Part shown: one piece after another, positions 36,637 through 46,031 of the stretch | Position numbering within the stretch: the first letter of the stretch is position 1 | How the letters are laid out: every line of letters begins with the position of its first letter | Origin: Snuella lapsa | GTDB lineage: Bacteria; Bacteroidota; Bacteroidia; Flavobacteriales; Flavobacteriaceae | Length of the DNA: 64,000 bases | Assembly: GCF_039539345.1 (NCBI RefSeq) | Contig: NZ_BAABCY010000105.1 | Span: 1 to 64,000 of the forward strand | Direction of reading: 5' to 3' | Position numbers and translations under genes: made by a program | Notes under the pieces: model-generated | Seen by the model: only the letters and a program-made list of their open reading frames with translations | The model's database searches: none | What the model was told of the DNA's origin: nothing

Positions 36637-36969
36637 CATTCGTAAGTTAAAATTCATCTTCCCAATAAAACTTAAAAATAAAGGCCTGCAAGACTGAAAA
36701 GGAATTATAAGGAAATAAGATGTATTTTAAGAAGAAAAAGGTAAAATTAAACAGTTTTTCTCCTTGCTCACAATATTTTGAAAATATTGATGTTAATAAC
36801 TATGTGGATTAAAAGCTCGACCTAAATTGAGCTGATTTAAATTTTAATTTTTAAATTAGCTACCAAATAAGTCCCCAAAACTTATATAAACTTAATTTAA
36901 TTTTTTAATAGCAGCTTATTCTTTTGCCATTACAGCAACGGACTGAGCAATAAAAACCTACTTATACCT
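36637..36969. other. AT-rich gap, nothing identified
   Basis: A 333-base stretch between the thioesterase gene and deoC. It contains AT-rich inverted segments (around 36838-36862) but no strong hairpin, promoter consensus, RNA or open frame that I can support. Confidence 0.6.
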
Positions 36970-37638
36970 ATGAACATATCAGAGTACATAGATTTATCCC
37001 TTTTAAAAGCAACCTCAACAGAACGCGATATAATTGAATTATGTCGCGAAGCAAGAGAAAACCAATTTAACGCGGTAAGTGTAAATAGTTCTTATGTAGC
37101 ATTAACCAAAGAGCTACTCAATAAAACCCCCATTAAGGTAGCTGCTGTTGTTGGGTTTCCGCTTGGCGCCATGTCGACTGCATCTAAAGTTTATGAAGCT
37201 AAAAAGGCCCTACTCGATGGTGCCAATGAAATTGACATGGTCATCAATCTTGGATTTCTTAAAAGCAAAAATTACGTCTCTGTACTGAAAGACATCAGCG
37301 ATGTAAGATTAGCTATAGGCAATACTCCTTTAAAAGTTACTATAGAAATCTCTGAGCTTAATAAAAATGAAATCATTAAAGCTTGTGAAATTTGCCTGGA
37401 CGCTAATGTAGATTACATTAAAACGTCAAGTGGTTTCTCTAAAAGCGGCGCTACGCTAACAGCCGTAAAAATCATGAAAAAGACCATTAAGAACAAAGCT
37501 AAAATAATTGCTTCAGGCGGCATTACAGACCTTGAAACAGCTTTAAAATATCTTGATACTGGAGTTGACAGGGTAGCTACTTCTGATGGTGTAAAAATTG
37601 CAAAAGAAAAAATAGCAAACTTAAAAGTAGCTTCTTAA
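36970..37638 (+). CDS. deoC: Deoxyribose-phosphate aldolase
   Basis: A 222-residue class I aldolase that splits 2-deoxyribose 5-phosphate into acetaldehyde and glyceraldehyde 3-phosphate. The key segments are VAAVVGFPLGAMSTASKVYE, NEIDMVINLGFLKSKNY and the Schiff-base lysine in DYIKTSSGFSKSGAT; IIASGGITDLETAL closes the phosphate site. It is transcribed alone, and no other deo genes are adjacent. Confidence 0.95.
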   Translation: MNISEYIDLSLLKATSTERDIIELCREARENQFNAVSVNSSYVALTKELLNKTPIKVAAVVGFPLGAMSTASKVYEAKKALLDGANEIDMVINLGFLKSKNYVSVLKDISDVRLAIGNTPLKVTIEISELNKNEIIKACEICLDANVDYIKTSSGFSKSGATLTAVKIMKKTIKNKAKIIASGGITDLETALKYLDTGVDRVATSDGVKIAKEKIANLKVAS

Positions 37639-37688
37639 AAAGAAATATTCTGTAGCTTTAATAAGAGTAAACATCAAAAAACTAAAAA

Positions 37689-37740
37689 TGTCACATTAAG
37701 CGCAGCCGAAAGCATAAAAATAATGGTTTCGGCTGTGCTT
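37689..37740. repeat. REP-like palindromic element between deoC and icmF
   Basis: The arms TTAAGCGCAGCCGAAA and TTTCGGCTGTGCTT form a stem of 14 pairs with one G-T pair around an A-rich loop. The flank TGTCACATTAAGCGCAGCC resembles intergenic repeats that recur in marine flavobacterial genomes (recalled, not checked). No T run follows on either strand, so it is a weak terminator at best. Confidence 0.5.
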
Positions 37741-37807
37741 ATTACATCTAGATAAGATTTAAATTTTTGTTATGGACTAACATCCATTTATATAAGTCGC
37801 GAACAAA

Positions 37808-40800
37808 CTACATATTTCTGCGATACTGGCCTCCTACTTCAAACAAGGCAGATGTTATTTGCCCCAATGAGCAAACTTTACAGACTTCCATTAAAGCTTC
37901 AAATATATTCTCATTTTGAATTGCTTTTTGCTGCAATGCTTCTAACAAATCTTTAGTATTGTAAGCTTTATGTAAATTTTCCAACGTTTTTATCTGGAGC
38001 TTCTTTTCTGCTTCAGTTGCTCTGATAACCTCTTTCGGAATGACTGTAGGCGACCCCTTCGAGCTTAAAAAAGTATTTACGCCAACAATAGGGAAATCGC
38101 CATTGTGCTTTAATGTTTCATAATACAAACTTTCTTCTTGAATCTTACTACGTTGGTACATGGTTTCCATAGCTCCCAAAACACCTCCCCGTTCCGTAAT
38201 TCTATCGAATTCCATCAATACAGCTTCTTCAACCAAATCTGTCAACTCTTCAATGATGAATGCTCCCTGAATAGGATTTTCATTTTTAGCCAATCCTAAC
38301 TCTTTATTGATTATCAACTGAATGGCCATAGCACGCCGAACGGACTCCTCGGTAGGTGTTGTAATCGCTTCATCGTAGGCATTAGTATGAAGAGAATTAC
38401 AGTTATCGTAAATAGCATAAAGGGCTTGTAAAGTGGTACGAATATCGTTAAAATCTATTTCCTGGGCATGTAAGCTACGCCCAGAGGTTTGAATATGGTA
38501 TTTTAACATCTGAGCTCTTTTATTGGCACCATATTTATACTTCATGGCTTTTGCCCAAACCTTTCTAGCTACCCGTCCAATGACAGCATATTCCGGATCA
38601 ATACCATTAGAAAAAAAGAAAGACAAATTAGGTCCAAATTTATCGATATCCATTCCTCTACTCAAATAATACTCCACGTAGGTAAATCCGTTTGCTAAAG
38701 TAAATGCCAATTGCGAAATAGGATTAGCTCCTGCCTCGGCTATATGGTATCCAGAAATAGACACCGAATAAAAATTACGGATATTATTATTAATAAAGTA
38801 CTCTTGTACATCACCCATTAAGCGCAAAGCAAACTCTGTTGAAAAAATACAAGTATTCTGGGCTTGATCTTCCTTTAATATGTCCGCTTGCACCGTTCCT
38901 CTTACCTGAGTTATAGTTTGCGCTTTAATCCTATTATAAATAGCTTCTGGCAAAACCTTGTCTCCCGTAATTCCCAATAACATTAAGCCAAGCCCATCAT
39001 TCCCTTCTGGTAAATCTCCACTATATCTTGGTCGTTCAACGCCTCTTTCCTCATAGTACTTTGTTATCAGGATTTCAACTTCGTCTTCCAACCCCTGTTC
39101 TTTAATGTACAATTCACATTGTTGGTCGATAGCCGCGTTCATAAAAAAACCCAACAACATAGGCGCAGGTCCGTTAATGGTCATACTAACAGAAGTCATG
39201 GCATCTGCCAAATTAAATCCCGAATACAGTTTTTTAGCGTCATCCAGACAACAAACCGAGACTCCTGCATTTCCAATTTTCCCATAAATATCGGGACGTA
39301 AATCTGGATCATTCCCATAAAGTGTAACACTATCAAAAGCAGTAGACAAACGTTTGGCGGACATATCCTTACTTACATAGTGAAAACGTCTATTGGTTCG
39401 CTCTGGACTTCCTTCACCTGCAAACATCCGTGCAGGGTCTTCTCCAGTTCGTTTGAATGGATACAATCCTGAGGTATAGGGAAAAATACCCGGTACATTC
39501 TCTTGTAAACACCATTGTAAAACATCACCCCAAGCTTCGTATTTAGGTAAAGCGATCTTGGGTATTTTTATACGCGATAACGATTCGGTATGTGTCGCTA
39601 CCTTTATTTCTTTATCCCGTACTTTAAAAATATAGAAATCATTTTTATAAAGCTGTTTTTTATCATGCCAACCAACAATAACATCCCAATTACGGGGTTC
39701 CAAGTCAAGCTTTATACGATAGAATTCCTTAATTAATAGATTTAAAAAATCTTTAGAGTGACTGTCTTGAACCTGACCCAGAATCTTATCCTGATCTAAC
39801 CCCAAACTTGTTATGATAGATAGCTCTACATCCCTTGATACAATGTTGGCTACCGAACAAATAGCCTTAAATATACCATATAATCTTTGAGCTACTTGTG
39901 ATTGTACTTTTACTTTTTTATCATACAAGCGATTATTTTCCGATATCTCAGAAAGATATCGTGTCCGCGAAGAAGGAATAACAAACACTTTTTCGCTCAT
40001 TTCACCCGAAACCTCGAAACTTGATTTTAAATCGGCTTGCGCTTTGGCAACCAATGTATCCATAACTACTTTGTAGAGCGTATTCATTCCCGGATCATTA
40101 AATTGCGATGCAATCGTCCCAAAAACCGGAATGTTTTCTTGTGATGTATCCCAAAGGTTATGGTTACGCATATATTGTTTCTTTACATCGCGTAAAGCAT
40201 CAACAGCACCACGTTTATCAAACTTATTAACAGCTACTATATCTGCAAAATCAAGCATATCAATTTTCTCTAATTGTGTAGCTGCACCAAACTCTGGAGT
40301 CATCACATAAAGGGACACATTACTATGCTCAACAATCTCGGTATCCGACTGTCCTATTCCCGAAGTTTCCAATATGACCAAGTCATACCCGGCTGCCTTT
40401 AAAACAGCTATGGCTTCATTAACGTGCTTAGACAAAGCCAAGTTGGATTGTCTGGTCGCCAAACTACGCATATATACCCTTGGTGAATTAATGGCATTCA
40501 TACGAATGCGATCGCCCAACAATGCCCCTCCTGTTTTTCGCTTGGAAGGATCTACAGAAATGATCCCTACTGTTTTTTCTGGAAAATCAATTAAAAAGCG
40601 CCGAACCAATTCATCTACCAAGCTAGACTTTCCTGCACCTCCCGTACCTGTAATTCCCAAAACAGGCGTTTTGGAATCTTTATTAGATTTTCGAATAGCC
40701 TCTAAAACCACTTTTGCCTTTTCTGGAAAATTTTCGGCAGAAGAAATAATACGCGCTATCGCTTTAGGATTGTTTACCGATAAGTTTTGGAGCTCATCGT

Positions 40801-41254
40801 TAAGCACATCTCCTATCGCAAAATCCGACTGTTCCACCAAATCATTTATCATACCCTGTAGCCCCATATCCCGTCCATCATCCGGGGAATAGATGCGGGC
40901 AATACCATAATCCATCAATGCTTTGATCTCCAAAGGCAGTATAACACCTCCTCCACCGCCAAATATTTTTATATGCGATGCGCCCTTTTCCTTAAGCAGA
41001 TCGTACATATATTTAAAATATTCGTTGTGCCCTCCTTGATACGAGGTCAAACAAATGGCATTTGCGTCTTCTTGAATCGCCGTATTGACAACTTCTTCAA
41101 CACTGCGATCGTGACCAAGGTGTATCACCTCGACTCCGGTAGCTTGAATAATACGACGCATAATATTTATAGAGGCATCATGCCCATCAAACAACGAGGC
41201 TGCTGTAACGATTCTTACATTATGTATTGGCTTATAAACTGGTACTTGCTCCAT
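37808..41254 (-). CDS. icmF: Fused B12-dependent acyl-CoA mutase (IcmF-type)
   Basis: A 1148-residue protein with all parts of an IcmF fusion. The N-terminal cobalamin-binding domain (15-145) carries ASLFDGHDASINIMRR and ICLTSYQGGH. The central GTPase chaperone (about 195-420) has Walker A GITGTGGAGKSSL and VNKFDKRG. The C-terminal mutase barrel (about 560-1148) holds YPFKRTGEDPARMFAGEGSP and FYSVSISGYHIAEAGANP. It interconverts isobutyryl-CoA and n-butyryl-CoA or related acyl-CoAs, with the GTPase domain protecting the cofactor. A methylmalonyl-CoA mutase role is less likely with this architecture. Confidence 0.9.
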   Translation of the reverse strand: MEQVPVYKPIHNVRIVTAASLFDGHDASINIMRRIIQATGVEVIHLGHDRSVEEVVNTAIQEDANAICLTSYQGGHNEYFKYMYDLLKEKGASHIKIFGGGGGVILPLEIKALMDYGIARIYSPDDGRDMGLQGMINDLVEQSDFAIGDVLNDELQNLSVNNPKAIARIISSAENFPEKAKVVLEAIRKSNKDSKTPVLGITGTGGAGKSSLVDELVRRFLIDFPEKTVGIISVDPSKRKTGGALLGDRIRMNAINSPRVYMRSLATRQSNLALSKHVNEAIAVLKAAGYDLVILETSGIGQSDTEIVEHSNVSLYVMTPEFGAATQLEKIDMLDFADIVAVNKFDKRGAVDALRDVKKQYMRNHNLWDTSQENIPVFGTIASQFNDPGMNTLYKVVMDTLVAKAQADLKSSFEVSGEMSEKVFVIPSSRTRYLSEISENNRLYDKKVKVQSQVAQRLYGIFKAICSVANIVSRDVELSIITSLGLDQDKILGQVQDSHSKDFLNLLIKEFYRIKLDLEPRNWDVIVGWHDKKQLYKNDFYIFKVRDKEIKVATHTESLSRIKIPKIALPKYEAWGDVLQWCLQENVPGIFPYTSGLYPFKRTGEDPARMFAGEGSPERTNRRFHYVSKDMSAKRLSTAFDSVTLYGNDPDLRPDIYGKIGNAGVSVCCLDDAKKLYSGFNLADAMTSVSMTINGPAPMLLGFFMNAAIDQQCELYIKEQGLEDEVEILITKYYEERGVERPRYSGDLPEGNDGLGLMLLGITGDKVLPEAIYNRIKAQTITQVRGTVQADILKEDQAQNTCIFSTEFALRLMGDVQEYFINNNIRNFYSVSISGYHIAEAGANPISQLAFTLANGFTYVEYYLSRGMDIDKFGPNLSFFFSNGIDPEYAVIGRVARKVWAKAMKYKYGANKRAQMLKYHIQTSGRSLHAQEIDFNDIRTTLQALYAIYDNCNSLHTNAYDEAITTPTEESVRRAMAIQLIINKELGLAKNENPIQGAFIIEELTDLVEEAVLMEFDRITERGGVLGAMETMYQRSKIQEESLYYETLKHNGDFPIVGVNTFLSSKGSPTVIPKEVIRATEAEKKLQIKTLENLHKAYNTKDLLEALQQKAIQNENIFEALMEVCKVCSLGQITSALFEVGGQYRRNM

Positions 41255-41471
41255 CTACTTCTTAATTTTATTCATAAACGGCCATCTCTCTTACAACAAC
41301 ATCCAAACCACCTTATAAATAACTCATTTATAAAAATATATCTTTTTTAGCACTGCAATTTACGGAATATTCAAAAATACACTTTATTTACACAGGATTT
41401 TCTAAAACTTTCACCTAACCAAAAACCTGTCTTTTTTTGGGTTAATTTTAGCCCTGAAATCATTTTTAACC

Positions 41472-42326
41472 ATGAACAAGATCACAATTTTAATCCATTG
41501 CAAAGACAGCCCCAATATCATAGCTTCTGTAACCAACTTTATAGCACAAAGAAATGGCAACATTGTATATATAGACCAACATGTTGATAGGGAGCAAAAT
41601 ATATTTTTCATGCGTTTAGAAAGTGAATTCACCATACCTTCGTTTTCTACGAACACCTTTAAAGAAACCTTTAAAAATGGTTTGGCAAAAACATTTGAAA
41701 TGAAATGGCGCATTTATTCTTCTGAAAAAAAACCCAGAATGGCCTTGTTCGTTTCAAAATACGACCATTGCCTTTATGACATATTAGGGCGTTATAACTC
41801 GGGCGAACTTAATTTAGAAATTCCTTTTATTGTTAGCAACCATGCAGATTTAAAACCCATTGCTGATAATTTTAAAATCCCTTTTTACCATATACCAGTT
41901 ACTAAAGAAACAAAGGCTGAAGCAGAAACTAAACAGCTTGAATTATTATTAAAACACAAAGTTGATTTTATTGTACTGGCTAGGTATATGCAAATTATAT
42001 CTGAAAAATTAATTGAAAAATACCCCAATAAAATCATTAATATCCACCATTCTTTTCTGCCTGCTTTTGTAGGGGCCAAACCTTACCATTCTGCTTATAA
42101 ACGAGGGGTTAAAATTATTGGAGCTACCAGTCATTATGTAACAGAAGAATTAGACGCAGGTCCTATTATAGAGCAAGATGTCGCACATGTTTCCCATACT
42201 TACTCTATTGCCGACCTTATTGCCAAGGGTCGTGATTTGGAAAAAATAGTTTTGGCTAATGCTATCAAGCTACATGCCAATAGAAAAGTGATGGTATACA
42301 ATAACAAAACAGTTATCTTTTCGTAG
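41472..42326 (+). CDS. purU: Formyltetrahydrofolate deformylase
   Basis: A 284-residue enzyme that releases formate from 10-formyltetrahydrofolate, feeding PurT and balancing one-carbon pools. An ACT domain (1-85, KITILIHCKDSPNIIASVTN) precedes the formyltransferase domain. Catalytic residues lie in KIINIHHSFLPAFVGAKPYH (Asn/His) and LDAGPIIEQDVAHVSH (Asp). Its gene is 217 bases from the divergent icmF gene and is not in an operon. Confidence 0.95.
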   Translation: MNKITILIHCKDSPNIIASVTNFIAQRNGNIVYIDQHVDREQNIFFMRLESEFTIPSFSTNTFKETFKNGLAKTFEMKWRIYSSEKKPRMALFVSKYDHCLYDILGRYNSGELNLEIPFIVSNHADLKPIADNFKIPFYHIPVTKETKAEAETKQLELLLKHKVDFIVLARYMQIISEKLIEKYPNKIINIHHSFLPAFVGAKPYHSAYKRGVKIIGATSHYVTEELDAGPIIEQDVAHVSHTYSIADLIAKGRDLEKIVLANAIKLHANRKVMVYNNKTVIFS

Positions 42327-42339
42327 TCTATTGACACAA

Positions 42340-42918
42340 TCAATTACTCCTAATCACATGTAAGGATTCCTGTATGAGTCGTCGTGAAACAATCTGGCAT
42401 GCCTTAAAAGTATTTTCCTCCGAAAATTTACTCACATAAGGCGCAAGGGCTTTAAGCCATGTTTTATTTGAGCTATTGTACTCTAACACTCCCAACCACA
42501 AACCTAATAACTCATTTATTATAATTGCATTATGGGCATAGTTTACATCCAATTGATTAAATAAACTGTTTGAATAACTTTTAAACAACAAAGGATTTTT
42601 AACAAGGTTTTGAAAAAACAACTGCGTTTCATGCTTTATTTCAAATTCTGAATCTAACGACTTAACAAAATAATGATCGGCCGATTTACCTTTGCTTGTT
42701 ACCAATAACAAAAATGTACTAAAAATTAAATCTCGGTAATTTTGATTGGCATGGTAATAGACATCCAGCCCAAGGTTGGTATTCACTAACATCAAATTAC
42801 CCTTAATAATCCTTTTTAAAAAAGCATGAAGCGTCGAAACGTCTTTAGAAGAAACTATTAGTTCCTTCTTAAACCCTTTACTGGAAATATTTACAATCTT
42901 AAGCTTAGACTTTTCCAT
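42340..42918 (-). CDS. Hypothetical protein
   Basis: A 192-residue, largely helical soluble protein with no signal peptide. The start LKIVNISSKGFKKELIVS suggests a small N-terminal beta unit. The rest has regularly spaced leucines. I recognise no domain. It lies convergent to purU, 13 bases from its stop, and divergent from the DUF4197 gene. The length and codon use look like a real gene. Confidence 0.65.
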   Translation of the reverse strand: MEKSKLKIVNISSKGFKKELIVSSKDVSTLHAFLKRIIKGNLMLVNTNLGLDVYYHANQNYRDLIFSTFLLLVTSKGKSADHYFVKSLDSEFEIKHETQLFFQNLVKNPLLFKSYSNSLFNQLDVNYAHNAIIINELLGLWLGVLEYNSSNKTWLKALAPYVSKFSEENTFKACQIVSRRLIQESLHVIRSN

Positions 42919-43067
42919 TGTAACCTTAACATTTCCATAAATTTAATTAAAATTAAACAATCGATAGAATAAATAGAATTGATTGATGCTATTTTAAAAT
43001 AGAATTTGGCAATATAAATGCATACTAGTCTACTTTTTGTATTTTTGAAAATCTTAAAATCTACATC

Positions 43068-43772
43068 ATGAAAAAACCATTAGTACTATTACTCTGTATT
43101 TTGTTTTTTAGTTCTTGTGCCGAATTGCAACAAGTGGTAAACCAACTACCTCAAGGAGGGGGTATTAGCAACACAGAAATAGCATCGGGATTACGCCAGG
43201 CCTTAAACTTTGGTATCGACAAGCAAGTTACCAAGCTTACACAAACTGATGGCTTTTATAAAAATGAATTGGTAAAAATCTTACTCCCCGAGGAACTCCA
43301 AAAAGTAGACAAAGCTCTTAGGGACATAGGGTTGAGCAAACTTGCAGATGAAGGACTTAAAGTACTTAACAGGGCAGCAGAGGACGCTGTAAAAGAAGCT
43401 ACGCCTATATTTGTAGACGCTGTAAAAGGCATCACTTTTTCTGATGCAAAAACGATTTTATTAGGTGATGACTCGGCTGCTACGCACTATTTAAAAACCA
43501 AAACAGAAACTGCTTTATACTCTAAATTTAACCCAGTTATAAAAAGTTCTTTTGACAAAGTTGGAGCCGATCAAATATGGAATAACCTAATAACAAAATA
43601 CAACGCAATTCCTTTTACTACCAATGTTAACCCTAACTTAACAGACTATGTAACTGGAGAAACCCTAAAAGGGGTATATACCATGATAGCCGTTGAAGAA
43701 AAGGAAATACGCACGAAGTTTTCATCAAGAACAACCGCGCTTTTAAAAAAGGTTTTTGCTTTACAGGATTAA
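43068..43772 (+). CDS. DUF4197-domain lipoprotein
   Basis: A 234-residue lipoprotein with signal peptide LVLLLCILFFSSC. The mature part follows the DUF4197 pattern: IASGLRQALNFGIDKQVTKL, NELVKILLPEELQKVDKAL, KGITFSDAKTILLGDDSAAT and a helical C-terminus. The family is common in Gram-negative bacteria and has no known function. A TATTTTTG box at 43040-43047 may be its -7 element. Confidence 0.88.
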   Translation: MKKPLVLLLCILFFSSCAELQQVVNQLPQGGGISNTEIASGLRQALNFGIDKQVTKLTQTDGFYKNELVKILLPEELQKVDKALRDIGLSKLADEGLKVLNRAAEDAVKEATPIFVDAVKGITFSDAKTILLGDDSAATHYLKTKTETALYSKFNPVIKSSFDKVGADQIWNNLITKYNAIPFTTNVNPNLTDYVTGETLKGVYTMIAVEEKEIRTKFSSRTTALLKKVFALQD

Positions 43773-43909
43773 ATTCAAAATATATTTTGTTGGCTATTTC
43801 TCTTCAACAAAGGGAAAATTGCATCTCTTTTCTATTCCAAAAAAACACGTACTTTCTTTTCTTATTAAAAATAAAAATGTATATTTAAGTACTTGTTATT
43901 CAGTCTAAA

Positions 43910-44107
43910 ATGAGCAGGATAGACGTCATAAAAAACAACCAAACCAGACTTAATAAACGTTATAAGGAGCTTATTGAGCAGGCTTATAATTTCCGTCAAA
44001 CAGATTCTGCTTTAAGTGACATATCTGAGTTTAGGGCAATCAAACTCCTGAACAAACTTAACAGATTAAAATATTTAGCCCGCGAACAGTCTAAAGCAAC
44101 TCCTTGA
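43910..44107 (+). CDS. Small helical protein, function unknown
   Basis: A 65-residue protein. Its core LNKRYKELIEQAYNFRQTDS followed by SDISEFRAIKLLNKL resembles short helical proteins conserved in Flavobacteria (the Lacal_2735-like pattern of a Tyr-Leu-Ala helix, a Ser-Asp pair, then a second helix). The ATG at 43910 is the only good start. Convincing composition and an ordinary spacing from the DUF4197 gene support it as real. No function is known. Confidence 0.6.
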   Translation: MSRIDVIKNNQTRLNKRYKELIEQAYNFRQTDSALSDISEFRAIKLLNKLNRLKYLAREQSKATP

Positions 44108-44174
44108 TTCTTATCAATTATTTAACTTTTTAATCACATCCATTTCTTAAAAACACTCGTATTTTATATAAAAA

Positions 44175-44312
44175 ATGAATATGAGTTCACACTTTTGTAA
44201 AGTTGGTAAAATTAAGCCCAACATAAATAAATTAATAGGCAAAGAAGAATTACTAAATGTTGATATTAAGGTTATAGATGTTACGTTTAAAACACATCCT
44301 TTTGAAGACTAA
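44175..44312 (+). CDS. Possible very small ORF
   Basis: An ATG frame of 45 codons that begins MNMSSHFCKVGKIKPNINKL and ends HPFED. It overlaps the end of the convergent BtuF-like gene by 26 bases. There is no recognisable domain or promoter. It may be a real small protein or chance. Confidence 0.2.
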   Translation: MNMSSHFCKVGKIKPNINKLIGKEELLNVDIKVIDVTFKTHPFED

Positions 44313-45090
44313 CGCGTAAAGTTTTAAAATAATCGAAAGCCCTTAAAAGCCTAGATCCATACCAAGAAAACATTTCTCCATCCACTAAAACAATTTTAGT
44401 ATCTGGCCAGTATACTTGAAGCTTGTCTTTGTGTTTTTCCTTAAACGGATATGGCTCACTTGACAAAAAAGCATAGTCAACGGTTTTGGTTTTATCCATA
44501 TCGTCCGTTAATTTAACTTCTGGATAACGCTCTAAGCGACTATATACATTCTCATACTTGTTAAGCTGTAACATATAATTAATAAATGTATTATTTGCAG
44601 CGACCATCCATGGCGTTTTCCAAATAAAGTAGGCTACTTTTAAAACAGGCTTATCTTGAACAAAATTTTCAAACGTATTCCATTTTGCTTTAATTGTATT
44701 TATTAATGACGAAGCATTATCGGCTTTATTAAAAATTACTCCATACTGACCAATTAGCTCTAAGCTATCTGCAATAGTATACACATCCGAAACATGAACC
44801 TCACAAACCGATTGGCATGCTTCAACAATCTCTCTGGTATTTTCTTCTTTATTACAAAGAATAATATCGGGGCGCAATGCTTTAATTCTATCCAAATGCA
44901 ATTGTTTGGTTCCACCAACTATAGTTTTATCACTTAATAAATGACAAGGGTGCACACAAAACTTTGTAATTCCAACTATTTGATCGGCCAATCCCAAATC
45001 GCAAAGTAACTCTGTTTGGCTTGGCACTAAGGATATAATACGCTTTGGCGTATCTTTAAAATGAAGTGTTCTTTGAAGTTGGTCTCTCAT
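44287..45090 (-). CDS. BtuF-like cobalamin/metal-chelate binding protein
   Basis: A 267-residue protein of the helical-backbone periplasmic-binding superfamily. PKRIISLVPSQTELLCDLGL, QIVGITKFCVHP and LRPDIILCNKEENTREIV match BtuF-type cobalamin or ferric-siderophore binding proteins. No signal peptide is present at the start, which is unusual for a transport binding protein and suggests a cytoplasmic or differently exported form. No permease or ATPase gene is adjacent. It lies between B12-dependent enzyme genes, which makes a cobalamin link plausible (inference). Confidence 0.75.
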   Translation of the reverse strand: MRDQLQRTLHFKDTPKRIISLVPSQTELLCDLGLADQIVGITKFCVHPCHLLSDKTIVGGTKQLHLDRIKALRPDIILCNKEENTREIVEACQSVCEVHVSDVYTIADSLELIGQYGVIFNKADNASSLINTIKAKWNTFENFVQDKPVLKVAYFIWKTPWMVAANNTFINYMLQLNKYENVYSRLERYPEVKLTDDMDKTKTVDYAFLSSEPYPFKEKHKDKLQVYWPDTKIVLVDGEMFSWYGSRLLRAFDYFKTLRVSLQKDVF

Positions 45091-45163
45091 ATTCTTAGTT
45101 TCCAGTTGCAGTTGCTGTACTCAGTATTTCAACAAAGCAACCGCTACTGACCTCTGAGACTGC

Positions 45164-45988
45164 TTACTGAAACTGTTTACTTAAAACTTCAGCCATTTGC
45201 ACCTGAAGTTGTTTACCCTTTTGAGCAGCCATTAAAGCAAAATCTGCCCCATTTGACGCATAAATAATTCCTCTGGAAGAATTAATAAGCAAGCCTACAC
45301 TATCATTCATACCATACTTACATACATCCTGTAAATTACCGCCTTGGGCTCCAACTCCTGGAACCAAAAGGAAGCTCTCTGGTATAATATTTCGTATTTC
45401 AGCTAAATACTCAGCCTTTGTTGCCCCAACAACGTACATTAGATTTTCTGAACTCTCCCAAGTCTTGGAGGTTTCCAAAACTTGTTTATACAGTTCTTTC
45501 CCATTTACTTCTTTCGTTTGAAAATCGAAGGCTCCTTGATTGGAGGTTAAAGCCAAAAGAATGGTATGCTTGTTTTTAAAAGCCAGAAACGGCTCTACTG
45601 AATCTTTGCCCATATAAGGTGCCACGGTAACACTATCAAAAGATAAATCCTCAAAAAAGGCTTTAGCGTACATCGTACTGGTATTCCCTATATCGCCTCG
45701 TTTAGCATCAGCAATTGTAAATATTTCAGGATGGTTCTCGTTAATGTAATTAATGGTCTTTTCTAATGCTTTCCAGCCTTTAATGCCATAAGCTTCATAA
45801 AATGCTGTGTTAGGCTTGTATGCAACACATAAATGATGGGTCGCATCTATAATTGCTTTATTAAATGCAAATATTGGATCCTCTTCTTGTAAAAGGTATT
45901 TAGGAATCTTGTTCAAATCAACATCCAACCCAATGCACAAAAAGGATTGTTTTTTTTTGATTTCTGAAATAAGTTGTTTTGTAGTCAT
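45164..45988 (-). CDS. pyrF: Orotidine 5'-phosphate decarboxylase
   Basis: A 274-residue type-2 OMP decarboxylase, the last step of UMP synthesis. The active-site motif FTIADAKRGDIGNTSTMYAK, FLCIGLDVDLNKIP near the start, and LLVPGVGAQGGNLQDV at the end are characteristic. It follows prfA by 43 bases in the same direction, with a REP-like palindrome in the gap. Confidence 0.96.
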   Translation of the reverse strand: MTTKQLISEIKKKQSFLCIGLDVDLNKIPKYLLQEEDPIFAFNKAIIDATHHLCVAYKPNTAFYEAYGIKGWKALEKTINYINENHPEIFTIADAKRGDIGNTSTMYAKAFFEDLSFDSVTVAPYMGKDSVEPFLAFKNKHTILLALTSNQGAFDFQTKEVNGKELYKQVLETSKTWESSENLMYVVGATKAEYLAEIRNIIPESFLLVPGVGAQGGNLQDVCKYGMNDSVGLLINSSRGIIYASNGADFALMAAQKGKQLQVQMAEVLSKQFQ

Positions 45989-46001
45989 TCAAAAAATATA
46001 G

Positions 46002-46021
46002 ATTCCTGCCTTCGCAGGAAT
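46002..46021. repeat. REP-like palindrome between pyrF and prfA
   Basis: ATTCCTGC and GCAGGAAT are perfect inverted arms around CTTC. The flanks GATTCC and GGAATGA match a short intergenic repeat seen in several flavobacterial genomes (recalled, not checked). No T run follows. Confidence 0.6.
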
Positions 46022-46031
46022 GAGAGTAGTA

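Noticed and set aside
37698..37740. Hairpin between deoC and icmF as a terminator
   Set aside because: The stem is good, but no T run follows on either strand; it fits a REP-like element better.
40374..40892. A 172-codon frame opposite icmF
   Set aside because: Antisense of the conserved GTPase domain; composition is typical of a mirror frame.
41411..41713. A 100-codon minus-strand frame overlapping purU
   Set aside because: It lies opposite the ACT domain of purU and lacks independent support.
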